Shown piece by piece: positions 46,400 through 56,697 of a DNA stretch of 64,000 bases (position 1 is its first letter; each line of letters begins with the position of its first letter). Under the pieces are notes generated by a model that saw nothing but the letters and a program-made list of their open reading frames with translations, did no database searches and was not told the DNA's origin. Both the position numbers and the translations under genes were made by a program. Location of the stretch: the NCBI GenBank assembly GCA_947492235.1, contig CANLLZ010000001.1:1426001-1490000 (forward strand). The letters are read 5' to 3'. Source of the stretch: an uncultured Altererythrobacter sp. (lineage in GTDB: Bacteria > Pseudomonadota > Alphaproteobacteria > Sphingomonadales > Sphingomonadaceae).

Positions 46400-47194
46400 C
46401 TATTCGCCCCTGGTTGTCGCCAATGCGTCGAGTGCATCCAGCACGTCGGCGGCGTCGATCGCTCGCTTCGGAGGCGCTTCCGCAGTCTCTTCAGGGGACC
46501 CATCGCCGCCCTCCCCCGCGGAATCGTCTCCTTCGTCCCCGTCGACGGACGCGTCGCCGGCTTCGGGTTCGTCGGCTGGCTCGTCAGTCGTTTCGTCAGA
46601 GTCGGGCGAAGGAACAGCATCGCGGCCACCGACGGCGCCGCCCAGCTTTTCGGTCAGGCCGGTCAGCTGCTGGCTCATCACGCCGTCCACCGCCTTGGCG
46701 ATGACTGGCACTTCGAAACGCATGTGCCCGCCCACGACATAGGTCCAGTTGATCTGCGTCTCGGTGTTGTCCTCATTGCCCTTCATGGTGATCGTCAGGA
46801 CACCGTCCGCAGGTTCGCTCTGCAAAGGCCCGAGGCCGCCGCGCATGCGCAGCACCCGACGGGGAAAGGACTGGACCACCGTCATATGCCGGACGCTGCC
46901 GGCGAGGCCGATGGCTCCGTCTTCCTCGGTCGCCGGAATACGTTCGCAAAAACAGCCATTGGCTTGCGGTTCCAGCGTCATATTGTCCGCATCGCCCGAC
47001 CACGTATGCGCGTCGTTCCACCATTCGCCGGGCGTGATCAGCGCCAGCCATACGGCCTGCGGAGAAGCATTCACCGTGGCCCCGTCCTGCGTGACGAAGC
47101 CGTCATCCGACTGGTCGATGACCTCGGCCGCTGCAGGCGCCGATAGCAGAAATCCCGCCGCACACGCGGCGGTAGCGAATGTCTTTGAATACAT
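46400..47194 (-). CDS. Secreted SRPBCC/START-like protein with acidic tail
   Basis: A 264-residue protein. Signal peptide MYSKTFATAACAAGFLLSAPAAA; GAGGAGGG lies upstream. The SRPBCC-like domain (about 25-180) shows VNASPQAVWLALITPGEWWNDAHTWSGDADNMTLEP, and NWTYVVGGHM, a hydrophobic-ligand pocket fold. The C-terminal 70 residues are Asp/Glu/Pro-rich and disordered-looking (DETTDEPADEPEAGDASVDG), ending in a short helix. It sits between adk and rpsM inside the ribosomal cluster, an unexpected place for an exported protein. Ligand unknown. Confidence 0.75.
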   Translation of the reverse strand: MYSKTFATAACAAGFLLSAPAAAEVIDQSDDGFVTQDGATVNASPQAVWLALITPGEWWNDAHTWSGDADNMTLEPQANGCFCERIPATEEDGAIGLAGSVRHMTVVQSFPRRVLRMRGGLGPLQSEPADGVLTITMKGNEDNTETQINWTYVVGGHMRFEVPVIAKAVDGVMSQQLTGLTEKLGGAVGGRDAVPSPDSDETTDEPADEPEAGDASVDGDEGDDSAGEGGDGSPEETAEAPPKRAIDAADVLDALDALATTRGE

Positions 47195-47266
47195 GATGGC
47201 CTGTGCCCTCCTCGCTCATCTCCTAACGCAAGCGCGCGGAGCGGGAAAGAGAGCTATCGGGCCCGC

Positions 47267-47911
47267 TCAGGCGAGGAGCGCGTCGATCGACTGGCTGACT
47301 TCTTCGATCGAGGCCATGCCATCGACGCGGGAGACCAGATCGCGCGCTTCGTAATGCGGCAGGATCGGTGCGGTCTTGCCGCGATATTCCTGCATCCGGT
47401 TGCGCACCGTTTCCTCGTTATCGTCGGGGCGACGCTTGAATTCGGTCGAACCGCATTCGTCGCACACGCCTTCTTTGGCGGGCGGATTTGCGGTGTCATG
47501 ATACAGCGCACCGCATTCGGCACAGGTGAACCGGCCCGTGATACGCTCGACCAGAGCATCTTCGTCCACGCCCAGCTCGATCACACGCGTCAGTTCACGG
47601 CCATGTTTGGCGAGCAGATCGTCCAGTTGCTCGGCCTGCGCCTGCGTGCGGGGGTAGCCATCGAAAATAGTGCCGACATCATCGCCCAGCGCGGTCAGCT
47701 CTGCATCGATAAGCGCAGTGACAATCTCGTCCGAGACCAGATCGCCGCGATCCATCACGGCCTTTGCTTCCAGCCCAACAGGAGTTTGTGCCTTCACCGC
47801 AGCACGCAGCATGTCGCCGGTGGACAGCTGGCGCATCCCGTAATGTTCGACCAGACGGTGGGCCTGAGTGCCCTTACCAGCGCCCGGAGGGCCAAGCAGA
47901 ATGATGTTCAC
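47267..47911 (-). CDS. adk: Adenylate kinase
   Basis: Equilibrates ATP, ADP and AMP. 214 residues: P-loop GPPGAGKGTQAHRLVEHYG near 7, DGYPRTQAQAEQLD near 84, and a long LID domain carrying a four-cysteine zinc site (TCAECGALYH and VCDECGSTEFKRRPDD, about 128-160). Zinc-type LID is common in this group. It follows secY by 63 bases, the usual spc operon end. Confidence 0.97.
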   Translation of the reverse strand: MNIILLGPPGAGKGTQAHRLVEHYGMRQLSTGDMLRAAVKAQTPVGLEAKAVMDRGDLVSDEIVTALIDAELTALGDDVGTIFDGYPRTQAQAEQLDDLLAKHGRELTRVIELGVDEDALVERITGRFTCAECGALYHDTANPPAKEGVCDECGSTEFKRRPDDNEETVRNRMQEYRGKTAPILPHYEARDLVSRVDGMASIEEVSQSIDALLA

Positions 47912-47974
47912 GCCGTAAAAACCCCCATTTGGACAGCTCTGTTCGGGAAGCTCTGCCGCAGCCGCAGCCGTAGC

Positions 47975-49339
47975 CTAGCGCTTCCGCCCTTTCAGCTTCG
48001 CCTTCTTGATCAGATCACCATACTGATGGGCCAGCAGATGGGACTGGACCTGAGTGATCGTATCCACAGTCACATTGACCACAATCAGCAGGCTGGTTCC
48101 GCCCAGGAACAGCGGGATACCCGTCTGCGCGATCATATATTCCGGAATAACGCAGACCAGCGTCAGATAGATCGCCCCGACCACGGTAATCCGGGTCAAC
48201 ACGTAATCGAGATAATCCGCCGTGCGCTTGCCCGGACGGATGCCGGGGATGAATCCGCCATTTTTCTTCAAATTCTCGGCATGCTCTTCGGGGTTGAAGA
48301 CAACCGCGGTGTAGAAGAACGCGAAGAAGATGATGCCGATGGCATACAGCGTCATGTAGATCGGTTGGCCGTGCTGCAGATACTGGTTCAGCGTCACGAT
48401 GAAGCCGCCTGTGGCGCTGTTCGTATCGACAGAATTGCCGGCAAACTGGCTGATCGTCAGCGGCAGCAACAGCAGCGAGCTGGCGAAAATCGGCGGGATA
48501 ACCCCGGCAGTGTTCAGCTTGAGCGGCAGGTGCGAGCGATCGGCCTGCATCATGCCGCGCTGGGTCGCGCGCTTCGGATACTGGATCAGCAAGCGCCGCT
48601 GCGCCCGCTCGACAAAGCAGATGAACAGGATCAGCGCGACGACCATCACGATGAAGCCGACGATGATGAAGGCGCTGATCGAGCCGGTCCGTCCGCCTTC
48701 GAACATATTGGCGGCAAAGCTCGGGAACTGGGCCACAATGCCCGCCATAATGATCAGCGACACACCGTTGCCGATGCCGCGCGCGGTGATCTGTTCGCCC
48801 AGCCAAAGCAGGAACATCGTGCCGCCGACAAGGCTGATGACAGCGCCCACGCGGAACATGACACCGGGATCGACCACCGCCTGCATTCCGCTGGCCGCGC
48901 CGAAACTTTCCAGACCCGTCGCGAGGAACCAGCCCTGAATGGCAGTGAGGAACACCGTGCCGTAGCGGGTGTACTGGTTGATTTTCTGGCGCCCCGAAGC
49001 GCCCTCTTTCTTCATCGCAGCCAGTGTCGGATGCAGGGCCGCTGCCATCTGCACCACGATCGAGGCGGTAATGTAGGGCATCACGCCGAGCGCGATGAGG
49101 CTCATCCGCTCCAGGCTGCCGCCCGAGAAAGTGTTGAACAGATCGAGGATCCCGCCCCGCGTCGTGTCATACAGGCTTTCGAGAACCAGCGGGTTCACAC
49201 CCGGCAGCGGCACGAAGCTGAGGAAACGGAAAACGATCAATGCCCCAAGCGTGAACCAGATGCGCTGACGCAGCTCGGTTGCCTTGGAGAAATTGGCGAG
49301 GCTCATATTGCTCGCGATATTGTCGGCGCGTGATGCCAT
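47975..49339 (-). CDS. secY: Preprotein translocase subunit SecY
   Basis: A 454-residue core subunit of the Sec channel with ten membrane segments. Landmarks: RIWFTLGALIVFRFLSFVPLPGV near 25, the plug region after it, GVMPYITASIVVQM near 80, NGVSLIIMAGIV near 180, and the cytoplasmic loop PKRATQRGMMQADRSHLPLK. The end is the basic KKAKLKGRKR. Located after rplO as in the spc operon. Confidence 0.98.
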   Translation of the reverse strand: MASRADNIASNMSLANFSKATELRQRIWFTLGALIVFRFLSFVPLPGVNPLVLESLYDTTRGGILDLFNTFSGGSLERMSLIALGVMPYITASIVVQMAAALHPTLAAMKKEGASGRQKINQYTRYGTVFLTAIQGWFLATGLESFGAASGMQAVVDPGVMFRVGAVISLVGGTMFLLWLGEQITARGIGNGVSLIIMAGIVAQFPSFAANMFEGGRTGSISAFIIVGFIVMVVALILFICFVERAQRRLLIQYPKRATQRGMMQADRSHLPLKLNTAGVIPPIFASSLLLLPLTISQFAGNSVDTNSATGGFIVTLNQYLQHGQPIYMTLYAIGIIFFAFFYTAVVFNPEEHAENLKKNGGFIPGIRPGKRTADYLDYVLTRITVVGAIYLTLVCVIPEYMIAQTGIPLFLGGTSLLIVVNVTVDTITQVQSHLLAHQYGDLIKKAKLKGRKR

Positions 49340-49444
49340 CGGAACTTTTCAAATCCTGAACTGTCGCCGGCCCTCCCGGCTATGCGGGACAGGACATAGG
49401 GAGCGGCGGGCCCGATGTCGAACCCGCCGCCCTATTTTTTCGTC

Positions 49445-49987
49445 TTATTTGGCTTTCTTCGGCTTGTCAGCCGCAGTGCCGGTCTTCTTCTCGCCCTTGA
49501 CGGTGCTCGGCTTGGACGAAGGCGTTTTCACCTCGACCACTTCGACCGAACCGCCAGCCTTTTCAACGGCTTCAATGGCACCCTTGGAAGCACCGGCGAC
49601 GATGAATTTCACCTTGGCAGAGATCTCGCCCTTGCCCAGCAGACGCACACCGTCCTTGCCGCCACGGGCAAGACCGGCTGCCTTCAGCACAGCGTGGTCG
49701 ATATCTTTTTTCGCGTCGAGCTTCTTCGCATCGATGAACTTCTGGACCATGCCGAGGTTCACTTCAGCGAAATCCTTGCCGAACGGGTTGTTGAACCCGC
49801 GCTTCGGCAGACGCATGTGAAGCGGCATCTGGCCGCCTTCAAAGCCCTTGATAGCCACACCGGAGCGGCTCTTCTGGCCCTTTTGGCCGCGGCCAGCGGT
49901 CTTGCCTTTGCCCGAACCGATACCACGGCCCACACGGATGCGGGTCTTACGGGCGCCGGGATTGTCTCTAAGATCGTTCAGTTTCAT
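49445..49987 (-). CDS. rplO: 50S ribosomal protein L15
   Basis: A 180-residue protein from ATG 49987 ([38 protein letters not shown]). The conserved [19 protein letters not shown] and the C-terminal [25 protein letters not shown] are present. A Lys-rich tail of about 25 residues extends past the usual end. The upstream neighbour in the operon is the extra small gene at 50011-50298 rather than rpmD directly. Confidence 0.97.
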   Translation of the reverse strand: MKLNDLRDNPGARKTRIRVGRGIGSGKGKTAGRGQKGQKSRSGVAIKGFEGGQMPLHMRLPKRGFNNPFGKDFAEVNLGMVQKFIDAKKLDAKKDIDHAVLKAAGLARGGKDGVRLLGKGEISAKVKFIVAGASKGAIEAVEKAGGSVEVVEVKTPSSKPSTVKGEKKTGTAADKPKKAK

Positions 49988-50010
49988 GATCTGCACTCGC
50001 TTTCGCTTTT

Positions 50011-50298
50011 CTACGCGCTGGATGTTGCCATCCTGAAAAAGGTCAGCCCCTCGCGCTGTGGCGGGACCTGACCGGCTGGTAACCGGGTGATTTCCTCGGA
50101 CACGATATCGGCACCGCAGCCCTTGGGCACACCCGCTAATTCCGGAGCTTCTCTCAGCAGCATAACCGCCTTGTGAAAAGCCTCCTCCTCATCGGCCGCC
50201 TCGACCCAGCGGGTCGCGTAGAAGCCCATGAGCTGGCCCTCCCCTTGCGTTTCGATGGGGAAATTATCCCCCCGCAAGAGCAGGCGCCAGAAGGTCAA
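50011..50298 (-). CDS. Small protein of unknown function between rpmD and rplO
   Basis: A 95-residue reading frame. It can start at TTG 50298, overlapping the rpmD stop (TTGA), or at ATG 50229 (MGFYATRW). I favour the longer form because [17 protein letters not shown] fits the following [31 protein letters not shown] as one folded unit. The second half has one cysteine ([18 protein letters not shown]). The frame is intact and GC-rich with normal codon bias, so I accept it as a gene; no known ribosomal protein matches. Cotranscription with the spc operon is inferred. Confidence 0.6.
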   Translation of the reverse strand: MTFWRLLLRGDNFPIETQGEGQLMGFYATRWVEAADEEEAFHKAVMLLREAPELAGVPKGCGADIVSEEITRLPAGQVPPQREGLTFFRMATSSA

Positions 50299-50471
50299 TC
50301 GACCAGAGCCACCATATGCGGCAGCTTGGCGATTGCACCGCGCACCTCGGGAGTGTCTTCCAGCTCCACAACGCGGTTCATTTTACCCAGACCCAGGCCA
50401 ATCAGAATTTTCTTCTGGCTTGCCGGGCGGCGGATCGGCGAACCGATCTGCTTGATCTTGATTTTCGCCAT
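50295..50471 (-). CDS. rpmD: 50S ribosomal protein L30
   Basis: A 58-residue protein: [20 protein letters not shown] at the start, then [21 protein letters not shown], and the end [16 protein letters not shown] at 50471, TGA at 50295-50297. Position between rpsE and the small gene before rplO is the canonical spc order. Confidence 0.96.
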   Translation of the reverse strand: MAKIKIKQIGSPIRRPASQKKILIGLGLGKMNRVVELEDTPEVRGAIAKLPHMVALVD

Positions 50472-50476
50472 GTGTC

Positions 50477-51328
50477 TTACTCCACCACAGCTTCGGCGTC
50501 GGCTTTCGCCTCGGCTTCGCTGGCTCCGCCGCGACCCAGCAGGTCGGCGACTTTCTTGCCCCGGCGCTGCGCCACCGATTTCGGCGACGTCTGGTCGGTC
50601 AGCGCATCGAAAGTAGCGCGGATCATGTTGTAGGGGTTGGACGTGCCGACCGATTTGGTCACCACATCGGCCACACCCAGGCTTTCGAACACGGCGCGCA
50701 TCGGACCACCGGCGATGATGCCGGTACCCGGAGGCGCTGTGCGGATGGTCACCTTGCCGGCACCGAAACGGCCATTGCCATCATGGTGCAGCGTGCGGCC
50801 TTCCTTCAGCGAAACGCGGATCATCTTCTTGCGCGCTGCAGCGGTTGCCTTGGTAATGGCTTCCGGCACTTCGCGGGCCTTGCCCTTGCCGAAACCGACG
50901 CGGCCCTGGCCGTCACCGACCACTACGAGAGCGGCGAAACCGAAGCGCTTACCGCCCTTCACCGTCTTGGACACGCGGTTGATGTGGACCAGCTTCTCGG
51001 CAATGCCATCATCGGGCTCGTCACGGCCGCCACGGCGATTGTTGTCGCGGCCACCACGGCCCCGGCCACCGCCGCCGCCGCGATTGTCACGGCCACCGCC
51101 GCCACCGCGTCCGCCACGCGCATTCTGCTGCGTGCGGGCATTGCCGTCATCGCCCTGTGCAGGGCTCTGGTTGGCTGCCGCTTCGGAAGGTGTATCGGCC
51201 ACAGCCGGCTCTTCCTTGGTCACTTCGGGACCGCTTTCAGCAGTCGCCGGAGTTGCTGCTTCAGCCGGCTTGGCTTCGTCGGTTGCAGGCGTTTCGCTTG
51301 CATCCGGGGTTTTGTTTTCATCAGCCAT
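50477..51328 (-). CDS. rpsE: 30S ribosomal protein S5 with long N-terminal extension
   Basis: A 283-residue S5; the usual length is about 165. The conserved protein starts near residue 105 ([46 protein letters not shown], and [23 protein letters not shown]). The first 65 residues are Ala/Glu/Pro/Thr-rich and acidic, and residues about 70-104 are Arg/Gly/Asn/Asp repeats ([21 protein letters not shown]). Another internal start without the extension is not supported by a ribosome site I can see. S5 works in decoding fidelity. The added segment is likely disordered and perhaps RNA-binding. Confidence 0.95.
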   Translation of the reverse strand: MADENKTPDASETPATDEAKPAEAATPATAESGPEVTKEEPAVADTPSEAAANQSPAQGDDGNARTQQNARGGRGGGGGRDNRGGGGGRGRGGRDNNRRGGRDEPDDGIAEKLVHINRVSKTVKGGKRFGFAALVVVGDGQGRVGFGKGKAREVPEAITKATAAARKKMIRVSLKEGRTLHHDGNGRFGAGKVTIRTAPPGTGIIAGGPMRAVFESLGVADVVTKSVGTSNPYNMIRATFDALTDQTSPKSVAQRRGKKVADLLGRGGASEAEAKADAEAVVE

Positions 51329-51330
51329 GA

Positions 51331-51675
51331 TCAGAACTCCAGCCCGCCTTCACGGGCGGCATCGGCCAGCGCTTTTACGCGGCCATGGAACAGGAACCCG
51401 CCGCGATCGAACACGACAGTGGTTACGCCAGCCTTCTTGGCAGCTGCGGCGATATCGGACCCGACTGCCTTGGCAGCGTCCATATTCGCGCCGGAGCTCT
51501 TGCCACCCAGCGTCGAGGCAGCGGCAACAGTCTTGCCGGCAGCGTCGTCGATGATCTGCGCGTAGATATGCTGACCGGTGCGATGCACGGACAAACGCGG
51601 CTTGTCGCCGGAACGCTTGCGCAGTGCCGAGCGCACACGGCGGCGGCGACGTTCGAAAAGAGAGAGCTTTGCCAT
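51331..51675 (-). CDS. rplR: 50S ribosomal protein L18
   Basis: A 114-residue protein: [35 protein letters not shown] at the start and [28 protein letters not shown] at the end. Binds 5S rRNA in the central protuberance. Two bases separate it from rpsE. Confidence 0.98.
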   Translation of the reverse strand: MAKLSLFERRRRRVRSALRKRSGDKPRLSVHRTGQHIYAQIIDDAAGKTVAAASTLGGKSSGANMDAAKAVGSDIAAAAKKAGVTTVVFDRGGFLFHGRVKALADAAREGGLEF

Positions 51676-51676
51676 C

Positions 51677-52210
51677 TTACTTCTTCTTCCCTTCCTTGCG
51701 GAAGACGTATTCGCCCTGGTACTTGATGCCCTTGCCCTTGTACGGCTCGGGCTTGCGCCATTTGCGAATGTTAGCGGCGAATTCGCCGACAGCCTGTTTG
51801 TCGATGCCCGAAACGATCACAGTCGTCTGGTCGGGCGTCTTCACCTCGAGGCCCTCGGGCACGTCGAGATCGACATCGTGGCTGTAGCCGAGCTGAAGCT
51901 TGAGCTTCTTGCCCTGCGCCTGTGCACGATAACCGACACCGGAAATTTCCAGCGTCTTGGAGAAACCGTCGGTTACGCCTTCGACCAGATTGGAAACCAG
52001 CGTGCGCTGCATGCCCCAGAAGGAACGCGCCTGCTTGGTGTCGTTGGCCGGCTTGACCTGGATTTCCTCGCCCTCGACCTTGTAGTCGATGAGATCGGAC
52101 AGACCCAGCGTGAGAGTGCCCTTGGGGCCCTTCACGGTCAGCGTACCGTTGTCGATGCTCGCGGTCACACCACTGGGAATGGCCACGGCTTTTTTACCGA
52201 TGCGGCTCAT
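51677..52210 (-). CDS. rplF: 50S ribosomal protein L6
   Basis: A 177-residue protein starting [31 protein letters not shown] and ending [23 protein letters not shown], both typical. Near the GTPase-associated region of the 50S subunit. Its start overlaps the rpsH stop region by one base. Confidence 0.98.
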   Translation of the reverse strand: MSRIGKKAVAIPSGVTASIDNGTLTVKGPKGTLTLGLSDLIDYKVEGEEIQVKPANDTKQARSFWGMQRTLVSNLVEGVTDGFSKTLEISGVGYRAQAQGKKLKLQLGYSHDVDLDVPEGLEVKTPDQTTVIVSGIDKQAVGEFAANIRKWRKPEPYKGKGIKYQGEYVFRKEGKKK

Positions 52211-52605
52211 CAGAAGACCTCCGCAAGCACTTCGCCGCCGACATTCTCGGTGCGGGCTTCGTTGTCCGAAAGCACACCGCGAGGGGTCGAGACGATGGTG
52301 ATGCCAAGGCCGTTACGCACGGTCGGGAGTTCTTTCGAACCCGAATAGACGCGGCGGCCCGGCTTGGAAACGCGGGACACGTGCTTGATCGCGGGCTCGC
52401 CTTCGAAATATTTCAGTTCGATGCGCAGAGCAGGATGCTTGCCGCTGTCGTCCGACGAATAGCCACGGATGTAGCCTTCGCGCTGGAGAACTTCGAGCAC
52501 GTTTGCACGCAGTTTGGATGCAGGCGACAGGACGGAGTCCTTCTTGGCCTGCTGTCCGTTACGGATGCGGGTGAGCATATCACCCAGGGGATCGGTCATA
52601 GCCAT
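52210..52605 (-). CDS. rpsH: 30S ribosomal protein S8
   Basis: A 131-residue protein: [18 protein letters not shown] at the start, then the RNA-binding C-terminal half ([36 protein letters not shown]). In many bacteria S8 represses its own operon by binding spc mRNA; a binding site cannot be confirmed here. Confidence 0.98.
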   Translation of the reverse strand: MAMTDPLGDMLTRIRNGQQAKKDSVLSPASKLRANVLEVLQREGYIRGYSSDDSGKHPALRIELKYFEGEPAIKHVSRVSKPGRRVYSGSKELPTVRNGLGITIVSTPRGVLSDNEARTENVGGEVLAEVF

Positions 52606-52616
52606 CTATCAGGTCC

Positions 52617-52922
52617 TCACCAGCTCGATTTCGTCAGGCCCGGAATCAGGCCCTTGTTACCGAGGTTCCGCAGTTCGATACGGTTGACGCCGAACTTGCG
52701 ATAATAGCCGCGCGGGCGGCCGGTGGTGGAGCAGCGGTTGCGCACGCGCGTGGGATTCGCATTGCGCGGCAATTCCGCCATTTTGAGACGCGCGATCAAA
52801 CGCTCGCCCTCGTCGAGGGATTTGTCGTTCGCGATCGCTTTCAGCTTCTCGTACTTCGCAGCGTACTGCTTGACGAGCTTCTTGCGCTTCTCGTTCTTGT
52901 TAATGGAACTCAGTTTCGCCAT
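52617..52922 (-). CDS. rpsN: 30S ribosomal protein S14
   Basis: A 101-residue zinc-free (long) S14: [53 protein letters not shown] and [10 protein letters not shown]. The lack of the CxxC pairs places it in the C-minus class. Confidence 0.98.
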   Translation of the reverse strand: MAKLSSINKNEKRKKLVKQYAAKYEKLKAIANDKSLDEGERLIARLKMAELPRNANPTRVRNRCSTTGRPRGYYRKFGVNRIELRNLGNKGLIPGLTKSSW

Positions 52923-52965
52923 TGGACTTAAGCTCTCTTCCTTGAAGTCTGGGTCCGAAGACGGC

Positions 52966-53544
52966 TCACGCCGCCTCCTTCTCTTCCGACTGTTCAGCCG
53001 GGAACGGGAAACCGAAAAGACGCAGCAATTCGCGCGCTTCTTCGTCGGTCTTCGCCGTGGTGGTTACGATGATGTCCATTCCGCGGACGACGTCGATCTG
53101 GTCGTACGAAATCTCGGGAAAGACGATCTGCTCCTTCAGGCCCATGGCATAGTTGCCACGGCCATCGAAACTGGCGGGGTTCAGGCCACGAAAGTCACGG
53201 ATACGCGGCATCGCGATCGTGATCAGGCGGTCCAGAAATTCATACATACGTTCACGGCGCAGGGTGACCTTGCAACCGATCGGCATGCCTTCGCGCAGCT
53301 TGAACTGGGCGATGGATTTCTTGGCCTTGGTGATAACCGGCTTCTGACCAGCAATCAGGGCCATTTCTTCTGCAGCCGTCTGGACTTTCTTCTTGTCCTG
53401 GCTCGCCTCGCCCACACCCATGTTGAGCGTGATCTTGGCAATCCGGGGAACCTCCAGAGCGTTCTTGTAGCCGAACTTCTCGGTCATCGCTTTCGTGATG
53501 TCACCTTCGAAGCGCTGCTTCATGCGGGGCGTATAATCAGCCAT
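52966..53544 (-). CDS. rplE: 50S ribosomal protein L5
   Basis: A 192-residue protein: [47 protein letters not shown] at the start and [27 protein letters not shown] in the middle. Binds 5S rRNA. Its start overlaps the rplX stop by 8 bases. A short C-terminal tail (EQSEEKEAA) extends beyond the usual end. Confidence 0.98.
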   Translation of the reverse strand: MADYTPRMKQRFEGDITKAMTEKFGYKNALEVPRIAKITLNMGVGEASQDKKKVQTAAEEMALIAGQKPVITKAKKSIAQFKLREGMPIGCKVTLRRERMYEFLDRLITIAMPRIRDFRGLNPASFDGRGNYAMGLKEQIVFPEISYDQIDVVRGMDIIVTTTAKTDEEARELLRLFGFPFPAEQSEEKEAA

Positions 53545-53857
53545 CGATCGTTTCTCCCGATTTCACGGCGATACGGACCTTCTTGCCGTCCTTTTCCTCG
53601 AAACGGACGCGGGTCGGCTTGCCATCCTTGGGATCGGCCACGGCCACCTTGGCCATGTGCAGCGGGGCTTCGACGCGGTCGATGCCGCCCTGCGGATTGG
53701 CCTGGGTCGGCTTGCGGTGACGGGTCATCATATTGACGCCCTCGACCACAACCTTGCCTTCCTTCGGCATGACTTTCGATACGGTGCCGGTCTGACCCTT
53801 GTCCTTGCCGGACAGGATCACGACGCTGTCACCTTTCTTGATACGAGCGGAGCCCAT
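53537..53857 (-). CDS. rplX: 50S ribosomal protein L24
   Basis: A 106-residue protein with the KOW domain ([36 protein letters not shown]) and the conserved [16 protein letters not shown]. An early assembly protein that binds 23S rRNA. The ATG overlaps the end of rplN by one base. Confidence 0.98.
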   Translation of the reverse strand: MGSARIKKGDSVVILSGKDKGQTGTVSKVMPKEGKVVVEGVNMMTRHRKPTQANPQGGIDRVEAPLHMAKVAVADPKDGKPTRVRFEEKDGKKVRIAVKSGETIDG

Positions 53858-54225
53858 TACAGCACCTCCGGAGCAAGCGAGATAATCTTCATGAACCCGC
53901 GACCGCGCAGCTCGCGAACCACGGGGCCAAAGATACGGGTGCCGATCGGCTCCTCGGTTTTGTTGACCAGCACGGCAGCGTTGCTGTCGAAACGGATGAC
54001 GCTGCCGTCTGCGCGGCGAACATCTTTGCGGGTGCGAACGATCACAGCGCGATGGACATCGCCCTTCTTCACTTTCGCACGCGGCTGGGCTTCCTTCACG
54101 GAAACCACGATCACGTCGCCAACGGAGGCAAACCGGCGCTTCGACCCGCCCAGCACTTTAATGCACTGGACGCGCTTCGCGCCGCTATTGTCCGCGACTT
54201 CGAGATTGGATTGCATCTGGATCAT
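53857..54225 (-). CDS. rplN: 50S ribosomal protein L14
   Basis: A 122-residue protein: [31 protein letters not shown], and [26 protein letters not shown] at the end. A 72-base gap separates it from rpsQ, the usual S10/spc boundary in this layout. Confidence 0.98.
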   Translation of the reverse strand: MIQMQSNLEVADNSGAKRVQCIKVLGGSKRRFASVGDVIVVSVKEAQPRAKVKKGDVHRAVIVRTRKDVRRADGSVIRFDSNAAVLVNKTEEPIGTRIFGPVVRELRGRGFMKIISLAPEVL

Positions 54226-54297
54226 CGATCCGGTTCCTTCTCATCGGCTTGCCGGGACGACCCTGCGATAAAGCAGCGCCCGGCAGTTCCACTTAAA

Positions 54298-54660
54298 TCA
54301 GCTTGCAGCGTCGGCCTTTTCGTCGGCTTTCTCTGCCTTGGGTGCGGCATCGGCAGGCTTTTCAGCCTTTGTCGGTGTCGCTTCGGCAACATCCAGATCG
54401 GCCGCAACCGCCTGAGTACCGCCTGCCGTAACCCGATCCTTCACGGCCCAGGTCTTGGTCTTGGAGATCGGCTTGGTCTCCTCGATCCGGACGACGTCGC
54501 CCAGAGTGAATTCGTTCTTCTCATCGTGCGCGTGATACTTCTTCGAACGACGGATGATCTTCCCGTAGAGCGGGTGCTTCACCTTGCGTTCGACCAGTAC
54601 GGTCACGGTCTTGTCGGTCTTGTCGGATGTGACAGTCCCGATCAGGATACGTTTCGGCAT
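54298..54660 (-). CDS. rpsQ: 30S ribosomal protein S17 with C-terminal extension
   Basis: A 120-residue S17; the family usually has about 85. The core [51 protein letters not shown] with [14 protein letters not shown] ends near residue 77. The following 40 residues are an Ala/Lys/Glu/Asp-rich tail ([23 protein letters not shown]). Binds 16S rRNA in 30S assembly. Confidence 0.97.
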   Translation of the reverse strand: MPKRILIGTVTSDKTDKTVTVLVERKVKHPLYGKIIRRSKKYHAHDEKNEFTLGDVVRIEETKPISKTKTWAVKDRVTAGGTQAVAADLDVAEATPTKAEKPADAAPKAEKADEKADAAS

Positions 54661-54670
54661 TGTCTACTCC

Positions 54671-54883
54671 TCAAGCCTTCTCTGCAGTGGCGGCCTTGGC
54701 GCGCTCGTTCTGCAGAGTCTTGATCTTGGCGATGGTGCGGCGCACTTCCCGAACCCGGGCCGGAGCCTCGAGCTGGTTGGTGGCCGACTGGAAGCGCAGG
54801 TTGAAAGCTTCACGCTTCAGCTCGACGAGCTCGTCGCTGAGCTGATCGTCGCTCTTCTGGCGCAGGTCTTCGACTTTAGCCAT
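54671..54883 (-). CDS. rpmC: 50S ribosomal protein L29
   Basis: A 70-residue protein: [56 protein letters not shown]. Two-helix L29 at the polypeptide exit tunnel. Overlaps the rplP end by one base. Confidence 0.98.
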   Translation of the reverse strand: MAKVEDLRQKSDDQLSDELVELKREAFNLRFQSATNQLEAPARVREVRRTIAKIKTLQNERAKAATAEKA

Positions 54884-55317
54884 TATTCGCCTCCCAGATG
54901 CGAGGTGTCACCCAGACGGGCCACAACCTTCGTTTTGATCGGCAGCTTCATGGCTGCACGGCTGAATGCTTCCGCGGCGAGCGGACCCGAAACACCGTCG
55001 AGTTCGAACAGGATGCGGCCCGGCTTTACACGAGCAGCCCAGTATTCGACCGAGCCCTTACCTTTACCCTGACGGACTTCGGCAGGCTTCTTGGACACAG
55101 GCACGTCCGGAAAGACGCGGATCCAGAGGCGGCCCTGACGGCGCATGTGACGCGTGATCGCACGGCGAGCCGCTTCGATCTGGCGCGCAGTGATACGCTC
55201 GGGCTCGAGAGCCTTCAGACCATAGGAGCCGAAGTTCAGCGTGGTGCCGCCCTTCGCGTCGCCCTTGATCCGGCCCTTGAAGGCCTTGCGATATTTATGT
55301 TTTTTCGGTTGCAGCAT
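54883..55317 (-). CDS. rplP: 50S ribosomal protein L16
   Basis: A 144-residue protein: [68 protein letters not shown], and [13 protein letters not shown]. Contacts A-site tRNA and 23S rRNA. Confidence 0.98.
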   Translation of the reverse strand: MLQPKKHKYRKAFKGRIKGDAKGGTTLNFGSYGLKALEPERITARQIEAARRAITRHMRRQGRLWIRVFPDVPVSKKPAEVRQGKGKGSVEYWAARVKPGRILFELDGVSGPLAAEAFSRAAMKLPIKTKVVARLGDTSHLGGE

Positions 55318-55341
55318 AGCTTGTCTCTATCTTGCCGAGCC

Positions 55342-56037
55342 TTAGCGGGCCGGACGCACCCCGGAGGTCTGCGATTCCATCATCAGGCGGTCCTGCGCGG
55401 TCGGATCGTGACCGAGGATCTCGCCTTTGAAGACCCAGACCTTGATGCCGATGATGCCGTAGGCAGTCAGCGCTTCGGTTTCGGCGTAATCGATGTTGGC
55501 GCGCAGCGTATGCAAAGGCACGCGGCCTTCACGGTACTGCTCGACGCGCGCGATTTCGGCACCGCCAAGACGGCCGCCGCAAACGATCTTGATGCCTTCG
55601 GCACCCAGACGCATGGCAGACTGCATGGCGCGCTTCATCGCACGGCGGAATGCGATACGGCGGATCAGCTGATCGGCAATACCCTGCGCGACGAGCTTGG
55701 CATCGACTTCCGGCTTGCGGATTTCGACGATGTTCAGCTTCACTTCGCTCTCGGTCATCGTGGCGAGCTTGGAACGCAGCTTTTCGATGTCCGCGCCCTT
55801 CTTGCCGATGATGACACCGGGACGCGCAGCATAGATCGACACACGGCACAGCTTGGCCGGACGCTCGATCACCACCTTGGATATCGCGGCCTGGGGCAGC
55901 GACGTCATGATGTGCTTGCGGATTTCGATGTCTTCCTTGAGCAGCTGCGCATAGTCACGCCCTTCGGCGTACCAGCGGCTGTCCCAAGTGCGGTTGATCT
56001 GCAGGCGCAGACCGATCGGATTGCTCTTCTGGCCCAT
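55342..56037 (-). CDS. rpsC: 30S ribosomal protein S3
   Basis: A 231-residue protein. The start at 56037 ([25 protein letters not shown]) is chosen over an upstream in-frame ATG because it matches the family opening. The KH domain [17 protein letters not shown] is near 65-85 and [31 protein letters not shown] near 165-200. Forms part of the mRNA entry channel. Confidence 0.98.
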   Translation of the reverse strand: MGQKSNPIGLRLQINRTWDSRWYAEGRDYAQLLKEDIEIRKHIMTSLPQAAISKVVIERPAKLCRVSIYAARPGVIIGKKGADIEKLRSKLATMTESEVKLNIVEIRKPEVDAKLVAQGIADQLIRRIAFRRAMKRAMQSAMRLGAEGIKIVCGGRLGGAEIARVEQYREGRVPLHTLRANIDYAETEALTAYGIIGIKVWVFKGEILGHDPTAQDRLMMESQTSGVRPAR

Positions 56038-56038
56038 C

Positions 56039-56416
56039 TTACGCCTCTTCCATCTCGCGCACGACAATCCGCAGCCGGCTAAACGGCTTCAAAATGCGTG
56101 TGCTCTTGCCACGACCGCGGGTGTGAAACCGCTTCATGGTGATCGATTTGCCCACACTCGCTTCGGCCACGACCAGCGCGTCCACATCGAGATCGTGGTT
56201 GTTTTCCGCATTGGCGACTGCCGATGCCAGAACCTTGGTTGCGTCGCGCGCCATCGCCTTCTTGGAGAAGGAGAGAATGTTGAGCGCTTCTTCGACCTTC
56301 TTGCCACGGATCAGTTCCGCAACAAGGTTCAGCTTCTGGGCCGAACCACGGATCTGCGTGCCAACGGCCAGCGCTTCGTTCTCGCCAACGCGGCGGGGGG
56401 ATTTTGCCTTGCCCAT
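56039..56416 (-). CDS. rplV: 50S ribosomal protein L22
   Basis: A 125-residue protein: [47 protein letters not shown] in the middle and [29 protein letters not shown] at the end, the tunnel loop. ATG overlaps the rpsS stop (TAATG). Confidence 0.98.
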   Translation of the reverse strand: MGKAKSPRRVGENEALAVGTQIRGSAQKLNLVAELIRGKKVEEALNILSFSKKAMARDATKVLASAVANAENNHDLDVDALVVAEASVGKSITMKRFHTRGRGKSTRILKPFSRLRIVVREMEEA

Positions 56417-56691
56417 TATCGCTTGCCCTTCTTGTCGGCAGCATGACCGGGGAAGCTACGCGTGGGCGCAAATTCGCCGAGCTTGTGGCCGACCATGTCT
56501 TCCGAAACGGAGACAGGAATGAACTTCATGCCATTGTAGACATTGAATGTCAGACCGACGAACTGCGGCAGGATTGTGCTCCGGCGCGACCAGGTTTTGA
56601 TCGGTTTGTTGCTGTTTGCGTCCTGCGCGTCTTCCGCCTTCTTCAGAAGGCTGAGCTCGACGAACGGACCTTTCCAGATGGAACGAGCCAT
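56416..56691 (-). CDS. rpsS: 30S ribosomal protein S19
   Basis: A 91-residue protein: [51 protein letters not shown] and [18 protein letters not shown]. Binds 16S rRNA in the 30S head beside S13. Confidence 0.98.
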   Translation of the reverse strand: MARSIWKGPFVELSLLKKAEDAQDANSNKPIKTWSRRSTILPQFVGLTFNVYNGMKFIPVSVSEDMVGHKLGEFAPTRSFPGHAADKKGKR

Positions 56692-56697
56692 GTCCGG

